This document shows, piece after piece, positions 8,180 to 17,870 of a DNA stretch of 56,033 bases. The notes beneath the pieces are model-generated. The model had not been told where the DNA came from. It saw nothing but the letters and a program-made list of their open reading frames with translations, and did no database searches. The position numbers were made by a program, and so were the translations under genes. Location of the stretch: positions 1 through 56,033 of the forward strand of contig JAJRUH010000093.1 of the NCBI GenBank assembly GCA_024277895.1, in the 5' to 3' direction. Origin of the DNA: Bacteroidota bacterium (GTDB lineage: Bacteria > Bacteroidota > Bacteroidia > Bacteroidales > JAADGE01). Position 1 is the first letter of the stretch. Every line of letters starts with the position of its first letter.

Positions 8180-10387
8180 ATGACAAAATATAAAATTATA
8201 ATAATTTTTGCTTTTTTATTAATTGTAAATAAGTCGTTTTCAAGTTCGAGACTAAAATATGACGATATTTATAAGGTAATTTTAAGCGGAGATAAAGATA
8301 AGGCTTATACCCTGTTAACAGCTTATCAAAAACAAAACCCAAACTTTGCCAACACCTATTTTCAATTAGGAATAATAGCAAAAGAATGGGCAAAAAATTT
8401 CAACCCTTTTACAGAATTTGAATATACTAAATTATTCATTTACAACACAAAGCTATACTTTAGTTTAGCTAAATTGAAAATGAAAGACGAAAAAAACAAA
8501 AATCGTTATTATTATAAAAATGCTCCGATTATTCCTAAAGGTAAAAAATTAAAATTAGATGATATTAATGCCTATATTGATTCACAAATTGAGGATATAA
8601 CAGATTATGAAAATAACATCGTTAAAATTATTAATTATTACAATAAAAGCAGCGACTCTTACAACGAATGTGTCAGTATCTTTATGAAAATAAATTCTGA
8701 CTATGCTAAAATCAAAAACATTTATTTAAGTGATGACGACAGTCTTAATTTTGATTTAAAAAATTTGGAAACTAATTTTGATTCTACCCTAATATATTTT
8801 AACTTATATAAAGAAGCATTAAAAAAATTCCCGATACCCGGTTATGACCAAACTTATAAACTGAAAGACATCGTAACATACAGATTAGACGGTTTAAATT
8901 ATTCTGATTTTTTAAAAAATAATATCATTCTTTGGAATTATAAAAAATGGATACAAGGTGTAAGAACCGTTAAAAATAAGGTTATTAAAAATAACAGAAC
9001 AGATATTGCCGATGAAGACAAAAAATTAAAAAGCAAAATTAACACTCTGGAAACAGGCATTTACTCTGATGAGTATAAACACTTTAAACTTTCCCCTAAG
9101 TTTGTTTACAAAATTGAAAAATTTGATAATAATTCTTTGCTTGTAAAACTGTTTAAACTCAACGAAACAAAAATAAATTATCTGGTAAATATTAAAAAAG
9201 CAATAAACGATCCCGTAACTATTACAAAATTTCCGATTTTAAAACGTGCGGAATATTGTTTTAATCTGCTGAAAGAAAAAGAAATTGCAGACAGCATCAA
9301 TAAAATTTTCATAAATGCAATTACTCCGGAGCAAGTTAAAAAATACAAAAATTTTTATGTTTCAAAATACGAAGGAATGCAAGGTTTACAAAAATATTCT
9401 TTCAGACAAGAATTGTTTTTTGAAGCCAAACTTAATGATGCTTTATTAAACCTCAAAAAGCAATTATATTATACATCTTTTAAAATTAATACCGACTCAT
9501 TAATTTATCAAAACAAATCTATTTCAACTGAAATCGTCAACCCGGCAACAAATCTTTCGGATTCGGGAAAATATCATATTACAAATTTCATTCAAACAAA
9601 AAATAATCATCTTTGGTTCACAGGATTTGAAGTCTCTAAAGATAATAAAAAACACGGATTTACCGGCTATACCGAAGATTTCAAACATGTTAAATTCATT
9701 AAAAATGTAACACCGAAAAATTCCTCCGAAACATACAATACTGTTTGTGCCTCATATCAAGGCGGTTGTTTTATTATTTCAACCGAAACGGGCTCGCAAA
9801 TCACAAACACTTTAATAAATTATAATAATAAAGGAGATGTTATTTTTAAAAATGAATTACCCTATCATAAAATTCCGCGTTTAATGAAATACGACGATAT
9901 TAATAATGTGCTTTTAATTGTTTTTAACGGACAAACATTTAACAACATACCCGATGACCCCGAACAAATAATTTATCACTATAATCCGGACGATCAACTG
10001 CAAACTTACGAAGTAAAAATATCGGCAAAAGCCGAAATCTTTGATATGATTCGTGTAAATAATAAAATGTTACTTTTCAGTAACTTTATAAATTATACAG
10101 ATTTAAACGGAAATATTGTAAGCTCAAAAGCAGGAAACAACAACAAGAATACAAATGTTCTGGTAACAATCATATCAAAAGGTTTAATTAAAAAACAAAT
10201 ACCCTTTTTCAGTTCAAATTCTTTTTTCGGTGTTAAAGCCTTAAAAATAAACAGTAATACAATAAATATCTTAGGCTATAAATCCGAGATGATAACATCT
10301 GATTTTAAATCTCTAAACTTAAACGAATTATATTATGAATTAATCAATCCTGCAGCACATAAAATTTATTCTGCTTGGCACGATTAA
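8180..10387 (+). CDS. Unknown secreted protein, 735 residues, probably TPR-like N-terminus
   Basis: I do not recognise a family. The first 22 residues are a signal peptide (hydrophobic IIIIFAFLLIV, then NKSFSSS). Residues 28-65 (YDDIYKVILSGDKDKAYTLL then NTYFQLGIIAKEWA) resemble one or two tetratricopeptide helices. The middle is helical, rich in Lys, Asn, Ile and Tyr. The C-terminal third (from about 455) alternates short hydrophobic strands with turns (NHLWFTGFEVSKDN, CFIISTETG, KMLLFSNFINYTDLNG) and could be a beta-propeller. It starts 10 bp after the PD40/OmpA gene and is followed 57 bp later by a propeller/SpoIIE gene, so it may be a periplasmic or outer-membrane partner of the OmpA protein. 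No catalytic motif is visible. Confidence 0.75.
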   Translation: MTKYKIIIIFAFLLIVNKSFSSSRLKYDDIYKVILSGDKDKAYTLLTAYQKQNPNFANTYFQLGIIAKEWAKNFNPFTEFEYTKLFIYNTKLYFSLAKLKMKDEKNKNRYYYKNAPIIPKGKKLKLDDINAYIDSQIEDITDYENNIVKIINYYNKSSDSYNECVSIFMKINSDYAKIKNIYLSDDDSLNFDLKNLETNFDSTLIYFNLYKEALKKFPIPGYDQTYKLKDIVTYRLDGLNYSDFLKNNIILWNYKKWIQGVRTVKNKVIKNNRTDIADEDKKLKSKINTLETGIYSDEYKHFKLSPKFVYKIEKFDNNSLLVKLFKLNETKINYLVNIKKAINDPVTITKFPILKRAEYCFNLLKEKEIADSINKIFINAITPEQVKKYKNFYVSKYEGMQGLQKYSFRQELFFEAKLNDALLNLKKQLYYTSFKINTDSLIYQNKSISTEIVNPATNLSDSGKYHITNFIQTKNNHLWFTGFEVSKDNKKHGFTGYTEDFKHVKFIKNVTPKNSSETYNTVCASYQGGCFIISTETGSQITNTLINYNNKGDVIFKNELPYHKIPRLMKYDDINNVLLIVFNGQTFNNIPDDPEQIIYHYNPDDQLQTYEVKISAKAEIFDMIRVNNKMLLFSNFINYTDLNGNIVSSKAGNNNKNTNVLVTIISKGLIKKQIPFFSSNSFFGVKALKINSNTINILGYKSEMITSDFKSLNLNELYYELINPAAHKIYSAWHD

Positions 10388-10444
10388 TGTTTTTAAATTA
10401 TTTACTTTACATAATTATTAACTGATACCTCTAATATTACTATA

Positions 10445-13400
10445 ATGGATATTAAAAAATACATTTTCACACTATTCTTGCTTTTCTCAGTTTCAATCTC
10501 TTTTTCACAAATTGAAAGTAAAGGCATACCATACATAAAAAATTATACCAGAGTTGATTATGACGGAAACAATCAAACATTTTCAATCGTTCAGGATAAT
10601 CGGGGTATTATGTATTTTGCAAACCAAACCTATATTTTAGAGTTTGACGGTAACACCTGGCGAAAAATATTTTTACCCGGCGACCCGAATATATATTCAA
10701 TGGTAAAAGATAAAAACGGACGAATATATGTAGGTGCCAGTGTCGGTGAATTCGGATATTTAAAAATCGGCAAAAAAGGAAATATGAAATACCAATCTTT
10801 AACCTCTGAAATACCCGAAAAAAAGAAGCAATTTACGATTGTCCGGAAAGTTCAGATAACAAAAAATAATCATGCAGTTTTTATTACACCTCAAACAATT
10901 TACATATATGAAAACGACACAATAAAAACAATTGATATAGAAAAACCGGAAAATAATTTCAGCGGTTCATTTAAAATTAACGACCGAATTTTTATCCATG
11001 AAAAAGGTCGGGGAATTCTCGAATTCAAAAATGACAAATTAGAACTTGTAAAAGGAACCGCTGATTATTACTCAAAAAAACAACCTTTAGGCATGTTTCC
11101 CGCTCCGGGTAATGCCTTATATATAACAAGTTGGCAAGACAGTGTAAAAATCTTGTCTGACGGCGAGCTGAAAAATATCAACAGAAATCCTTTACTTTTT
11201 AATTTAATCTATCCTTCCGTTTATAATGATAAATATTATTTAGGCGGCTTATACGGAAAAGGAATGATTATTACCGATAATAAACTTCACATAATAAAAC
11301 ACCTCTCTACCGATAACGGACTGCAAAACAACACTGTATGGTGTATATATACCGATCGGGATAAAAATATATGGATCGGAACAAATGACGGAATTTCAAT
11401 CATTTATGCAAACTTGCCCTATACTGTATTTTCAGCTCAATCAAATTTAAGCGAAGCCGTTCATGCATCCCTTCTCTTTAATAATACGCTGTTCGTAGGC
11501 ACTGCCGGAGGATTATTTTACAGAAACTTTACTTTTAATAACAATACCGATAATGAAAATTTTACCCAAATTGAAAATCCGACAGGACATACACAAATCT
11601 GGAAAATTGATACTCTGAACCATACCCTTCTTTTTGCCGGGCAATCAGGATTATTCGAAGTTAAAGATAATAAAGCCCTGCTGATAGGACCTAATGTCAG
11701 TGTAAAAAGCTTCATTAAACTTACCGATTATCCTGATAAAATTCTTGCAATCGGCGGTCATGGTTTATCAATTTTTTCATTCCATAACAACGCTTGGAAA
11801 TTTAATTATGCCGTTAAAAACTTCAAAGGAAATTTTCGCCATTTAGAAGAAGACTCTGACGGAACATTTTGGATTTCTGACAGAAGCAAAGGAATTTTCA
11901 GATTAAAATTGAACAAAAATCTCGATTCGGTTATTGAAAACAAAACATTCTCGGAAAAAGACGGATTACCGAGCATATACGGAAATTATGTTTTCAAAAT
12001 TAATAATCAAATTGTTTTTACAACGAAAAAAGGTGTTTATCTTTTTGACAAAAAAACCGGAAAGTTTATTAAAGACCCGTTTTTCAATAAAATCTTCAAA
12101 AGAGATATTAAAATTACAAACCTTTATCAGGCAAAAAACGGAAATATTTGGTTTAAAGAAGCTATTGATGATCCTAAAATAAAAAATAAACAATCCTGGG
12201 AACTCGGTTTAATCAAGTTTAATCCTAACGGTATCCGACCTATTATCAAAACACCTTTCTATAAAGTAAAAAACAACATTTTCAGTATCAATCAAATCTC
12301 TGATAACGAGCTAATTGTCGGGACCGAAAGTGGTTTTGTTCTGTATAATTTACATATGAAAAAACAATTTGAAGAACCTTTTGCAGCATTAATCCGAAAA
12401 GTAGAGTTTATCAAAAACGATTCTCTTCTGTTCGGCGGTGCATTTAAAAACGATTCCGGAAAAGTTGCACTTCTGCAAAACCCTAATAATATCCCTAAAA
12501 TTCCATACGAATTTAATGATTTACGATTTACTTTCTCATCTGTTTTTTATGAAGAACCCGAAAAAACACAATATAAGTTTATTTTAAACGGTAATGACAC
12601 AAAATGGTCCGACTGGAAATTTAAAATTGATAAAGAATATTCCAATTTAGGTCCGGGAACATATACATTTATCGTAAAAGCGAAAAATTTATACAATGTT
12701 GAAAGTAATACTGCCGAATATACATTTGAAATTTTACCGCCTTGGTACAGAACTTTCGGTGCATATTTAGGCTACTTTATTTTATTTATTCTGTTTATTT
12801 ACGGAGTAATTCAATTAAGTATTTTTCGATTAAAAAAACAAAGAGAAAACTTAAAACGCATTGTAGAAGAACGAACTCAGGAAATTCAACTTCAAAAAGA
12901 AGAAATTGAAGCCAAAAATGAAATTTTGTCGGAACAAAATGACGAAATAAGCCAAAAAAATGCTTCCATTACGGCAAGTATCAACTATGCAAAAAGAATT
13001 CAAGAAGCAATGTTGCCTCTGAAAGAAAAAATTACTGCCGGTTTACCCGAAAATTTTATTTTATTCAAACCTCGCGATATTGTCAGCGGCGATTTCTATT
13101 GGTATGCCGAAAAAAACAATAAAATTATTTATACTGCTGTTGATTGTACCGGGCACGGCGTTCCGGGAGCTTTAATGAGTATGATAGGCGGACAAATTTT
13201 AACAACCCTTGTTAATGCAAACGGAATTACAAAAGCAGATGTAATTCTCGAAAAAATGAATGACTATGTTATAAAAGCCCTGAAACAGGAAAAAGAAGGT
13301 TTGTCGCAGGACGGAATGGATATGGCATTATGTGTTATTGACAAAACAAATAAAACAGTTGAATTCGCCGGTGCAAAAAATCCGCTTGTTTATATAACAA

Positions 13401-13714
13401 ACGGAGAATTAAAGCAAATTAAAGCAAGCCGTAGCGGTATAGGAGGCTATCAATCCGAAGCTAAAGACTTTAATGTTAACATAATACATTACGAATCACC
13501 AACTTGGTTCTATATGTTTTCTGATGGTTTTCAAGATCAATTCGGAGGTCCGAAAAATCGTAAATTTATGATAAAACGATTAAAAGAAGTTTTATTGGAT
13601 ATTCATTACAAACCAATGGAAGAACAACATGAAATATTAAGCAAAATAATTGAAAAATGGATGGAAAACACCGCACAAACCGATGATATTATTTTATTAG
13701 GATTTAAACTTTAA
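10445..13714 (+). CDS. Two-component-type beta-propeller / Y_Y_Y sensor with SpoIIE-like serine phosphatase output
   Basis: 1089 residues. A signal peptide (1-22, ending SFSQ) is followed by periplasmic propeller repeats to about residue 680 (GNTWRKIFLPGDPNIYSMVKD, NTVWCIYTDRDKNIWIGTNDGIS, WKFNYAV...FWISDRSKGIF) and a Y_Y_Y domain (KYSNLGPGTYTF-like segment near 735-765). One membrane helix lies near 770-795 (YLGYFILFILFIYGVIQL), then a coiled coil at about 800-855. The cytoplasmic domain is a SpoIIE/PP2C-like phosphatase with all expected acidic motifs: SGDFYW, VDCTGHGVPGA, DGMDMAL, SDGFQDQFG and QTDDI. The usual hybrid histidine kinase of such propeller sensors is replaced by a phosphatase, so the output is probably dephosphorylation of an anti-sigma-antagonist-like protein; no such partner lies in the window. 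Confidence 0.9.
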   Translation: MDIKKYIFTLFLLFSVSISFSQIESKGIPYIKNYTRVDYDGNNQTFSIVQDNRGIMYFANQTYILEFDGNTWRKIFLPGDPNIYSMVKDKNGRIYVGASVGEFGYLKIGKKGNMKYQSLTSEIPEKKKQFTIVRKVQITKNNHAVFITPQTIYIYENDTIKTIDIEKPENNFSGSFKINDRIFIHEKGRGILEFKNDKLELVKGTADYYSKKQPLGMFPAPGNALYITSWQDSVKILSDGELKNINRNPLLFNLIYPSVYNDKYYLGGLYGKGMIITDNKLHIIKHLSTDNGLQNNTVWCIYTDRDKNIWIGTNDGISIIYANLPYTVFSAQSNLSEAVHASLLFNNTLFVGTAGGLFYRNFTFNNNTDNENFTQIENPTGHTQIWKIDTLNHTLLFAGQSGLFEVKDNKALLIGPNVSVKSFIKLTDYPDKILAIGGHGLSIFSFHNNAWKFNYAVKNFKGNFRHLEEDSDGTFWISDRSKGIFRLKLNKNLDSVIENKTFSEKDGLPSIYGNYVFKINNQIVFTTKKGVYLFDKKTGKFIKDPFFNKIFKRDIKITNLYQAKNGNIWFKEAIDDPKIKNKQSWELGLIKFNPNGIRPIIKTPFYKVKNNIFSINQISDNELIVGTESGFVLYNLHMKKQFEEPFAALIRKVEFIKNDSLLFGGAFKNDSGKVALLQNPNNIPKIPYEFNDLRFTFSSVFYEEPEKTQYKFILNGNDTKWSDWKFKIDKEYSNLGPGTYTFIVKAKNLYNVESNTAEYTFEILPPWYRTFGAYLGYFILFILFIYGVIQLSIFRLKKQRENLKRIVEERTQEIQLQKEEIEAKNEILSEQNDEISQKNASITASINYAKRIQEAMLPLKEKITAGLPENFILFKPRDIVSGDFYWYAEKNNKIIYTAVDCTGHGVPGALMSMIGGQILTTLVNANGITKADVILEKMNDYVIKALKQEKEGLSQDGMDMALCVIDKTNKTVEFAGAKNPLVYITNGELKQIKASRSGIGGYQSEAKDFNVNIIHYESPTWFYMFSDGFQDQFGGPKNRKFMIKRLKEVLLDIHYKPMEEQHEILSKIIEKWMENTAQTDDIILLGFKL

Positions 13715-13838
13715 ATCCGCGTCGGAAGCGCTGTTCTCGAAAGCTAAAATTACTGATATACAGCAGGTTAACCCTTGTCAGAATTCATATATTTATGACT
13801 TTTGACTTTTCGAAATAAATTCAACTTTTAAAAATATT

Positions 13839-14885
13839 ATGAAAAAAAACTATATTATTTTATTCACACTGATTTTAGGAACAGGTTTCTTTTCCTGCAA
13901 AACAAAATCACTTTCAGTAAAGGTGCTGAAACCGGCTGAAATTTTTATCCCTGCACATATTAAAACTTTGGCAGTTGCAAACAGAAGTTTACCTGCAAAA
14001 GGAAACGGTAATCAATTTCGCAATGTGGTAGAAGGAATTCTCAGCGGAGAGGAATTATTTCTTGACCGCGAAGCTTCGGAAAGAGCAATCAGCGGTCTGG
14101 TAAACGGACTGCAAAATTCTCCGAGATTCAACGTTACCGTTCCCGACGGTTTAAACTTAAAAGGAACCGGAACAGCAACATTTCCTGCTCCCTTAAATTG
14201 GCAGAAAATCAGTCAAATTTGTAACAATTATTCTGCTGATGCCTTAATTTTACTTGAAACTTTTGATTCTAACACATCAAGACATTTTGATTCACACCAA
14301 AAAACAGTAAAGAAAGATAATAAAGATATTACTTATACTGAATACATTGCATCAATTGATATTGCCGTAAATGCCGGTTGGCGAATTTACGACCCCGTAA
14401 ATCATAAAATAATTGACCAAAACATTTATGTTGACCACAAAGGTTGGGACAAAAAAGGCAGAACAAAAACAGAAGCCGAAAATAATCTCCCAAAACAAGC
14501 TGATGCTGTTAAAGAGGCAGGTTATTATGCCGGAAAACGCTATGCCCGAAGAATTTCTCCTACTTGGATTTGGGTTTCAAGACATTATTACATAAAAGGA
14601 AATGATGACTTTAAAAATGCAAAATATAAAGCTGATGCAAAACTATGGGAAGATGCTGCAGATATATGGAAACAATATGTTAACGACCCCGATTATAAAA
14701 TTGCCGGTCGTGCTTGTTACAATATGGCATTAGCCTCTGAAATATTAGGAAAATTTGATATCGCTTTAGATTGGGCTCAAAAGGCATATGCCGATTATCA
14801 TCTGAAAGATGCCAAATCATACATTAATATATTAGAAAACAGAATTAGAGATGCCGAACGTTTAGACAGACAAATGAATAATTGA
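13839..14885 (+). CDS. DUF6340-like lipoprotein with C-terminal TPR helices
   Basis: 348 residues. A lipoprotein signal is visible at the N-terminus: a hydrophobic stretch then GTGFFSC, with Cys20 as the likely lipidation site. The opening after the signal (VKVLKPAEIFIPAHIKTLAVANRSLPAK) and the body (FNVTVPDGL, YSADALILLETFDS, IDIAVNAGWRIYDPVNHKIID) follow the pattern of Bacteroidota DUF6340 lipoproteins, whose function is unknown. The C-terminal 100 residues (YKADAKLWEDAADIWKQYVND, RACYNMALASEILGKFDIALDWAQKAY) are two TPR-like helical pairs, suggesting protein-protein contacts in the periplasm. It stands 124 bp after the phosphatase gene. Assignment to DUF6340 is from memory of the family pattern. 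Confidence 0.75.
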   Translation: MKKNYIILFTLILGTGFFSCKTKSLSVKVLKPAEIFIPAHIKTLAVANRSLPAKGNGNQFRNVVEGILSGEELFLDREASERAISGLVNGLQNSPRFNVTVPDGLNLKGTGTATFPAPLNWQKISQICNNYSADALILLETFDSNTSRHFDSHQKTVKKDNKDITYTEYIASIDIAVNAGWRIYDPVNHKIIDQNIYVDHKGWDKKGRTKTEAENNLPKQADAVKEAGYYAGKRYARRISPTWIWVSRHYYIKGNDDFKNAKYKADAKLWEDAADIWKQYVNDPDYKIAGRACYNMALASEILGKFDIALDWAQKAYADYHLKDAKSYINILENRIRDAERLDRQMNN

Positions 14886-14960
14886 AAAATTTTTCAGCAA
14901 TAAAATAAAAAAAACACGTTTAACAAAAAAACTGATTTATAATAAACCAAAATCAAACAA

Positions 14961-15959
14961 ATGAATTTTAAACAAACTTTGTTTACGGGAATATTAATTT
15001 TTGTAAGCATCTTAAGTTTTGCAAAAAACGCAACCTTAAAAGGAAAGGTTATTAATAATGATAAATTTACCGAAATAAAACTTCAGGATATTGCACACAA
15101 TACCATTGAAACTCAAAAATTGGATGCTTCCGGAAATTTTACTTTTAAAACAACCTTTGATAAATTTAATTTTTACTTATTAGTTCTCGACAAACAAAAC
15201 TTTACGGCATTTTTTCCCGAACCGGGCGAACAAACAAAAATCATCATAGATATTAAAAATATAAGAAACCCGAAAATCACAAATTCTGTTCAAACTCAGT
15301 TATACTATAATTACAATAATAAATTCAGTAAACTGAAAACCAATAAAGCAAAAATTGAATTCGTTAAAAAAATGATTGACGAAAATCCGTCTTCTCCGGT
15401 TTGTATTTTTTTCGTTAATATTTTAAATACCGACAAATATTATTCTTACCATAAGAAATTAAGTGTCGGCTTGGCAAAATATTCCGACAATAAAATAGTT
15501 AAAGATTATATTACAAAAACTGAAAATATTAAAAATTTATCCGTAGGAAAGCTTGCTCCGGAAATAGCCCTTCCGAATCCCGACGGAAAAACAATAAAAT
15601 TATCTTCACTCAGAGGTAATTATGTTTTAATTGATTTCTGGGCATCTTGGTGTCGCCCCTGTCGTGCCGAAAATCCCAATAATGTAAAATTATATAAAAA
15701 ATATCACGATAAAGGTTTTGAAATTTACGGCGTTTCACTTGACAGAGACAAAAATGCTTGGCTTAAAGCAATAAAAGATGACAATTTAACCTGGACACAA
15801 GTCAGCGATTTAAAATTTTGGCAATCTGAAGGTGCAAAAACATATAACGTCCGTTCAATTCCGCATACGGTTCTCATTGATAAAGACGGTAAAATTATTG
15901 CTGCCGGTTTAAGAGGTAACAGTTTAACTGAAAAATTAAAAGAAATTTTTGGAGAATAA
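14961..15959 (+). CDS. TlpA/ResA-like thiol-disulfide oxidoreductase with DUF4369-like N-terminus
   Basis: 332 residues with a signal peptide (1-21, ending SFAK). Residues 22-110 form a beta domain of the DUF4369 type common before Bacteroidota thioredoxins (ATLKGKVINNDKFTEIKLQD, LDASGNFTFKTTFDKFNFYLLVLD). From about 195 a TlpA-like thioredoxin fold follows: GKLAPEIALPNPDGKTIKLSSLRGNYVLIDFWASWCRPCRAENP, split here by its key parts. The redox motif is WCRPC, and the cis-proline is in VRSIPHTVLID. It should reduce or oxidise periplasmic disulfides, for example during cytochrome maturation or oxidative repair; the substrate is unknown. Its last codons carry a GGAG that may serve as ribosome site for the next gene. 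Confidence 0.88.
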   Translation: MNFKQTLFTGILIFVSILSFAKNATLKGKVINNDKFTEIKLQDIAHNTIETQKLDASGNFTFKTTFDKFNFYLLVLDKQNFTAFFPEPGEQTKIIIDIKNIRNPKITNSVQTQLYYNYNNKFSKLKTNKAKIEFVKKMIDENPSSPVCIFFVNILNTDKYYSYHKKLSVGLAKYSDNKIVKDYITKTENIKNLSVGKLAPEIALPNPDGKTIKLSSLRGNYVLIDFWASWCRPCRAENPNNVKLYKKYHDKGFEIYGVSLDRDKNAWLKAIKDDNLTWTQVSDLKFWQSEGAKTYNVRSIPHTVLIDKDGKIIAAGLRGNSLTEKLKEIFGE

Positions 15960-15960
15960 A

Positions 15961-16296
15961 ATGCCTGAACTTCCGAAAAACCCGACTTTAAAAGATTTGC
16001 AGGATTATATTAAAACTGTTGCAAATGAGCGTGGTTGGGATAAAAATAATCATTTGGAAATTTTTTTGCTCTTATCAGAAGAAATGGGCGAATTAGCTAA
16101 AGCAATAAGAAATAAAACAGGATTATATTCAGAAAACAATAAAGAATCAAGCAAGGAAGAATTAGAACTTGAATTTGCAGATGTTTTAAATTATCTTTTT
16201 GATCTGGCTAACTGTTTCAATATAAACTTAGAAGAAGCTTTCAGAAAAAAAGATACAATTAATTCAAAAAGAATCTGGACATCAACAACTTTATAA
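15961..16296 (+). CDS. MazG-like nucleotide pyrophosphohydrolase
   Basis: 111 residues from ATG 15961, which is preferred over an upstream TTG at 15949 because a GGAG at 15951-15954 sits at correct spacing before this ATG, unusual in Bacteroidota. The sequence has the MazG/dUTPase-like all-alpha NTP pyrophosphatase signature: LLSEEMGELAKAIRNKTG (EExxE) and, in the second helix pair, ELEFADVLNYLFDLA (ExxD). These enzymes hydrolyse aberrant or stress-related nucleoside triphosphates using magnesium bound by the acidic residues. It starts one base after the stop of the thioredoxin gene, so the two are likely translationally linked, though their functions do not obviously connect. Confidence 0.85.
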   Translation: MPELPKNPTLKDLQDYIKTVANERGWDKNNHLEIFLLLSEEMGELAKAIRNKTGLYSENNKESSKEELELEFADVLNYLFDLANCFNINLEEAFRKKDTINSKRIWTSTTL

Positions 16297-16316
16297 AATA
16301 ACTAAAATTCGGTGCG

Positions 16317-17036
16317 GTGAAAACAAAACAAACTCTCTTAATTACTGTATTTCTGCTGTTATCATATTTCGGAAATACACAAACAATAATAAACAATGTA
16401 AGTTTACTCAAATCTGAACTTGATACTATCTCTGCACAAAAACTGCCGATTACTTCCGCAGCATTGAATCAAAACGGTAATTGGATTATTTTCTATGGTG
16501 ATATCGGCTTCTCTTTTGTAACAATGCCGGCGAAATTATCTGCAAAATTAGATACATTAAACACAAAACAAATCCCTTTGAAAGACATTGATTTTGTCGG
16601 CAATTCCGGTTGGGTTTTATTGGCTGAAGACAATGCTTTTTATTCCGACTCTCTTCCTGCTAAAATTTTATCGGGTCTTAAAAGAATTAACCAACAAGGA
16701 AAAATAATTAAGTGCATAAGTATTTATAATGATAAAAGTGTGGTTTTATTTACACCAAAAGCTCATTATCAACACAATATTTCATCTTTATTAAAAAAGA
16801 AATTATCCGATTTAAAATATCGTAACCAACGAATAAAAAATATTGCTCTTACAAAAAAGGACGGATGGATTGTTTTATACGCAAAAAAAGGATTTTCATA
16901 CTATAATATTCCGCTTTCAATGTCAATAAAAATAAAAGAACTTGTTCAAAACGGCTCAACCCTCAACAAAGTATTTTTCTTGGGAGATAAATGGATTGTA
17001 GTATATGACAACTATAAATATATCAGCAACTTATAA
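16317..17036 (+). CDS. Secreted protein built of about 43-residue repeats, unknown function
   Basis: 239 residues, starting at GTG 16317 with a signal peptide (TLLITVFLLLSYFGNTQ). After it the protein is almost entirely repeats of about 43 residues with a pattern of W-I-hydrophobic-Y, then aromatic strand, then xLxxKLxxL helix, then IKxIxF strand. Copies begin at NWIIFYGDIGFSF, GWVLLAEDNAFYS, SVVLFTPKAHYQ, GWIVLYAKKGFSY and the partial KWIVVYDNYKY. The alternation suggests a repeat beta fold with linking helices, reminiscent of WG-repeat proteins but with its own helix segment. I do not recognise a named family. It sits 20 bp after the MazG-like gene and 9 bp before the next secreted protein, so an operon of 14961-17870 is plausible. 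Confidence 0.75.
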   Translation: MKTKQTLLITVFLLLSYFGNTQTIINNVSLLKSELDTISAQKLPITSAALNQNGNWIIFYGDIGFSFVTMPAKLSAKLDTLNTKQIPLKDIDFVGNSGWVLLAEDNAFYSDSLPAKILSGLKRINQQGKIIKCISIYNDKSVVLFTPKAHYQHNISSLLKKKLSDLKYRNQRIKNIALTKKDGWIVLYAKKGFSYYNIPLSMSIKIKELVQNGSTLNKVFFLGDKWIVVYDNYKYISNL

Positions 17037-17045
17037 ATTTTCAAT

Positions 17046-17870
17046 ATGCGGTTTTTTATTTTGAGTATTGTTTTATTTTTCAATTTACAATTAAGCTCTG
17101 CCCAAAATACTTTAACTGCCGAATTATCATTACCGTCTCAAATAAAAAACAATAAAAACTTTACGGTAATATTAACAATAATAAAGCCCGAAAATCTCCA
17201 TTCTTTTGCCGTTTTCACACAAAAAATTCCGAACGGATTTTTCGTTAACCCGGAAATTCTTAACGGGGCAAAATTTTCTGTTAAAGACAATTTACTTACA
17301 ATAAAATGGTTGCGATTTCCCGGAAAAAAACTTCTTACAGTTTCGTACACTTTTTCTTATCTTAAAGGAATATCCGGAATATTTTCTCTTTCCGGAAATC
17401 TCAATTACCTTATAGGAAATAAAAAAGGTGAATACAAACTTAATAAATACCGTTTTTCAATAATACCCGAAAATTTAAAAACTGTTGAAAATTTAAATAA
17501 TTACAGTGTCAATTATGAAACTTTTCAAAATGTTAAATGTTTCAGAAAAATTATACCGCAACCCGACAAAAGCTATTTAACAGAAATAAAAATAATTAAT
17601 TTGCCGAAAAAAACTCAATGTATTATCGTCGAAGAAATATCTTCCGATTTTAAAATTCAAAGTTCCCGCTCGGTAAATGTAAAAATTGCCGAAAATAAAA
17701 GACTGATTCAATTTAATAAAGTAACTTCCGTTAATAATAAAAGTATTTTGCTTTCGTACCTTTTAATTCCGAAACAACGAAATGAAACAAAAACACCGGT
17801 TATTTTCGGTAAAATGTCTTTTATAAAAAACGATCAAATAATTAATATTCCGATTGAGAATTTACCGTAG
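17046..17870 (+). CDS. Secreted hypothetical protein with beta-sandwich N-terminus
   Basis: 274 residues with a clear signal peptide (FFILSIVLFFNLQLSSAQ). The N-terminal half (AELSLPSQIKNNKNFTVILTIIK, NPEILNGAKFSVKDNLLTIKWLRFPG, LTVSYTFSYLKGISGIFSLSGNLNYL) has the strand pattern of an immunoglobulin-like or cohesin-like sandwich, similar to domains found in gliding and T9SS-related periplasmic proteins. The C-terminal half (ETFQNVKCFRKIIPQPDKSYLTEIKI, FDKVT-like and SILLSYLLIPK segments) looks like a second sandwich. No enzymatic motif is seen. The last 29 bases overlap the convergent CPBP gene tail-to-tail (17842-17870). Confidence 0.7.
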   Translation: MRFFILSIVLFFNLQLSSAQNTLTAELSLPSQIKNNKNFTVILTIIKPENLHSFAVFTQKIPNGFFVNPEILNGAKFSVKDNLLTIKWLRFPGKKLLTVSYTFSYLKGISGIFSLSGNLNYLIGNKKGEYKLNKYRFSIIPENLKTVENLNNYSVNYETFQNVKCFRKIIPQPDKSYLTEIKIINLPKKTQCIIVEEISSDFKIQSSRSVNVKIAENKRLIQFNKVTSVNNKSILLSYLLIPKQRNETKTPVIFGKMSFIKNDQIINIPIENLP

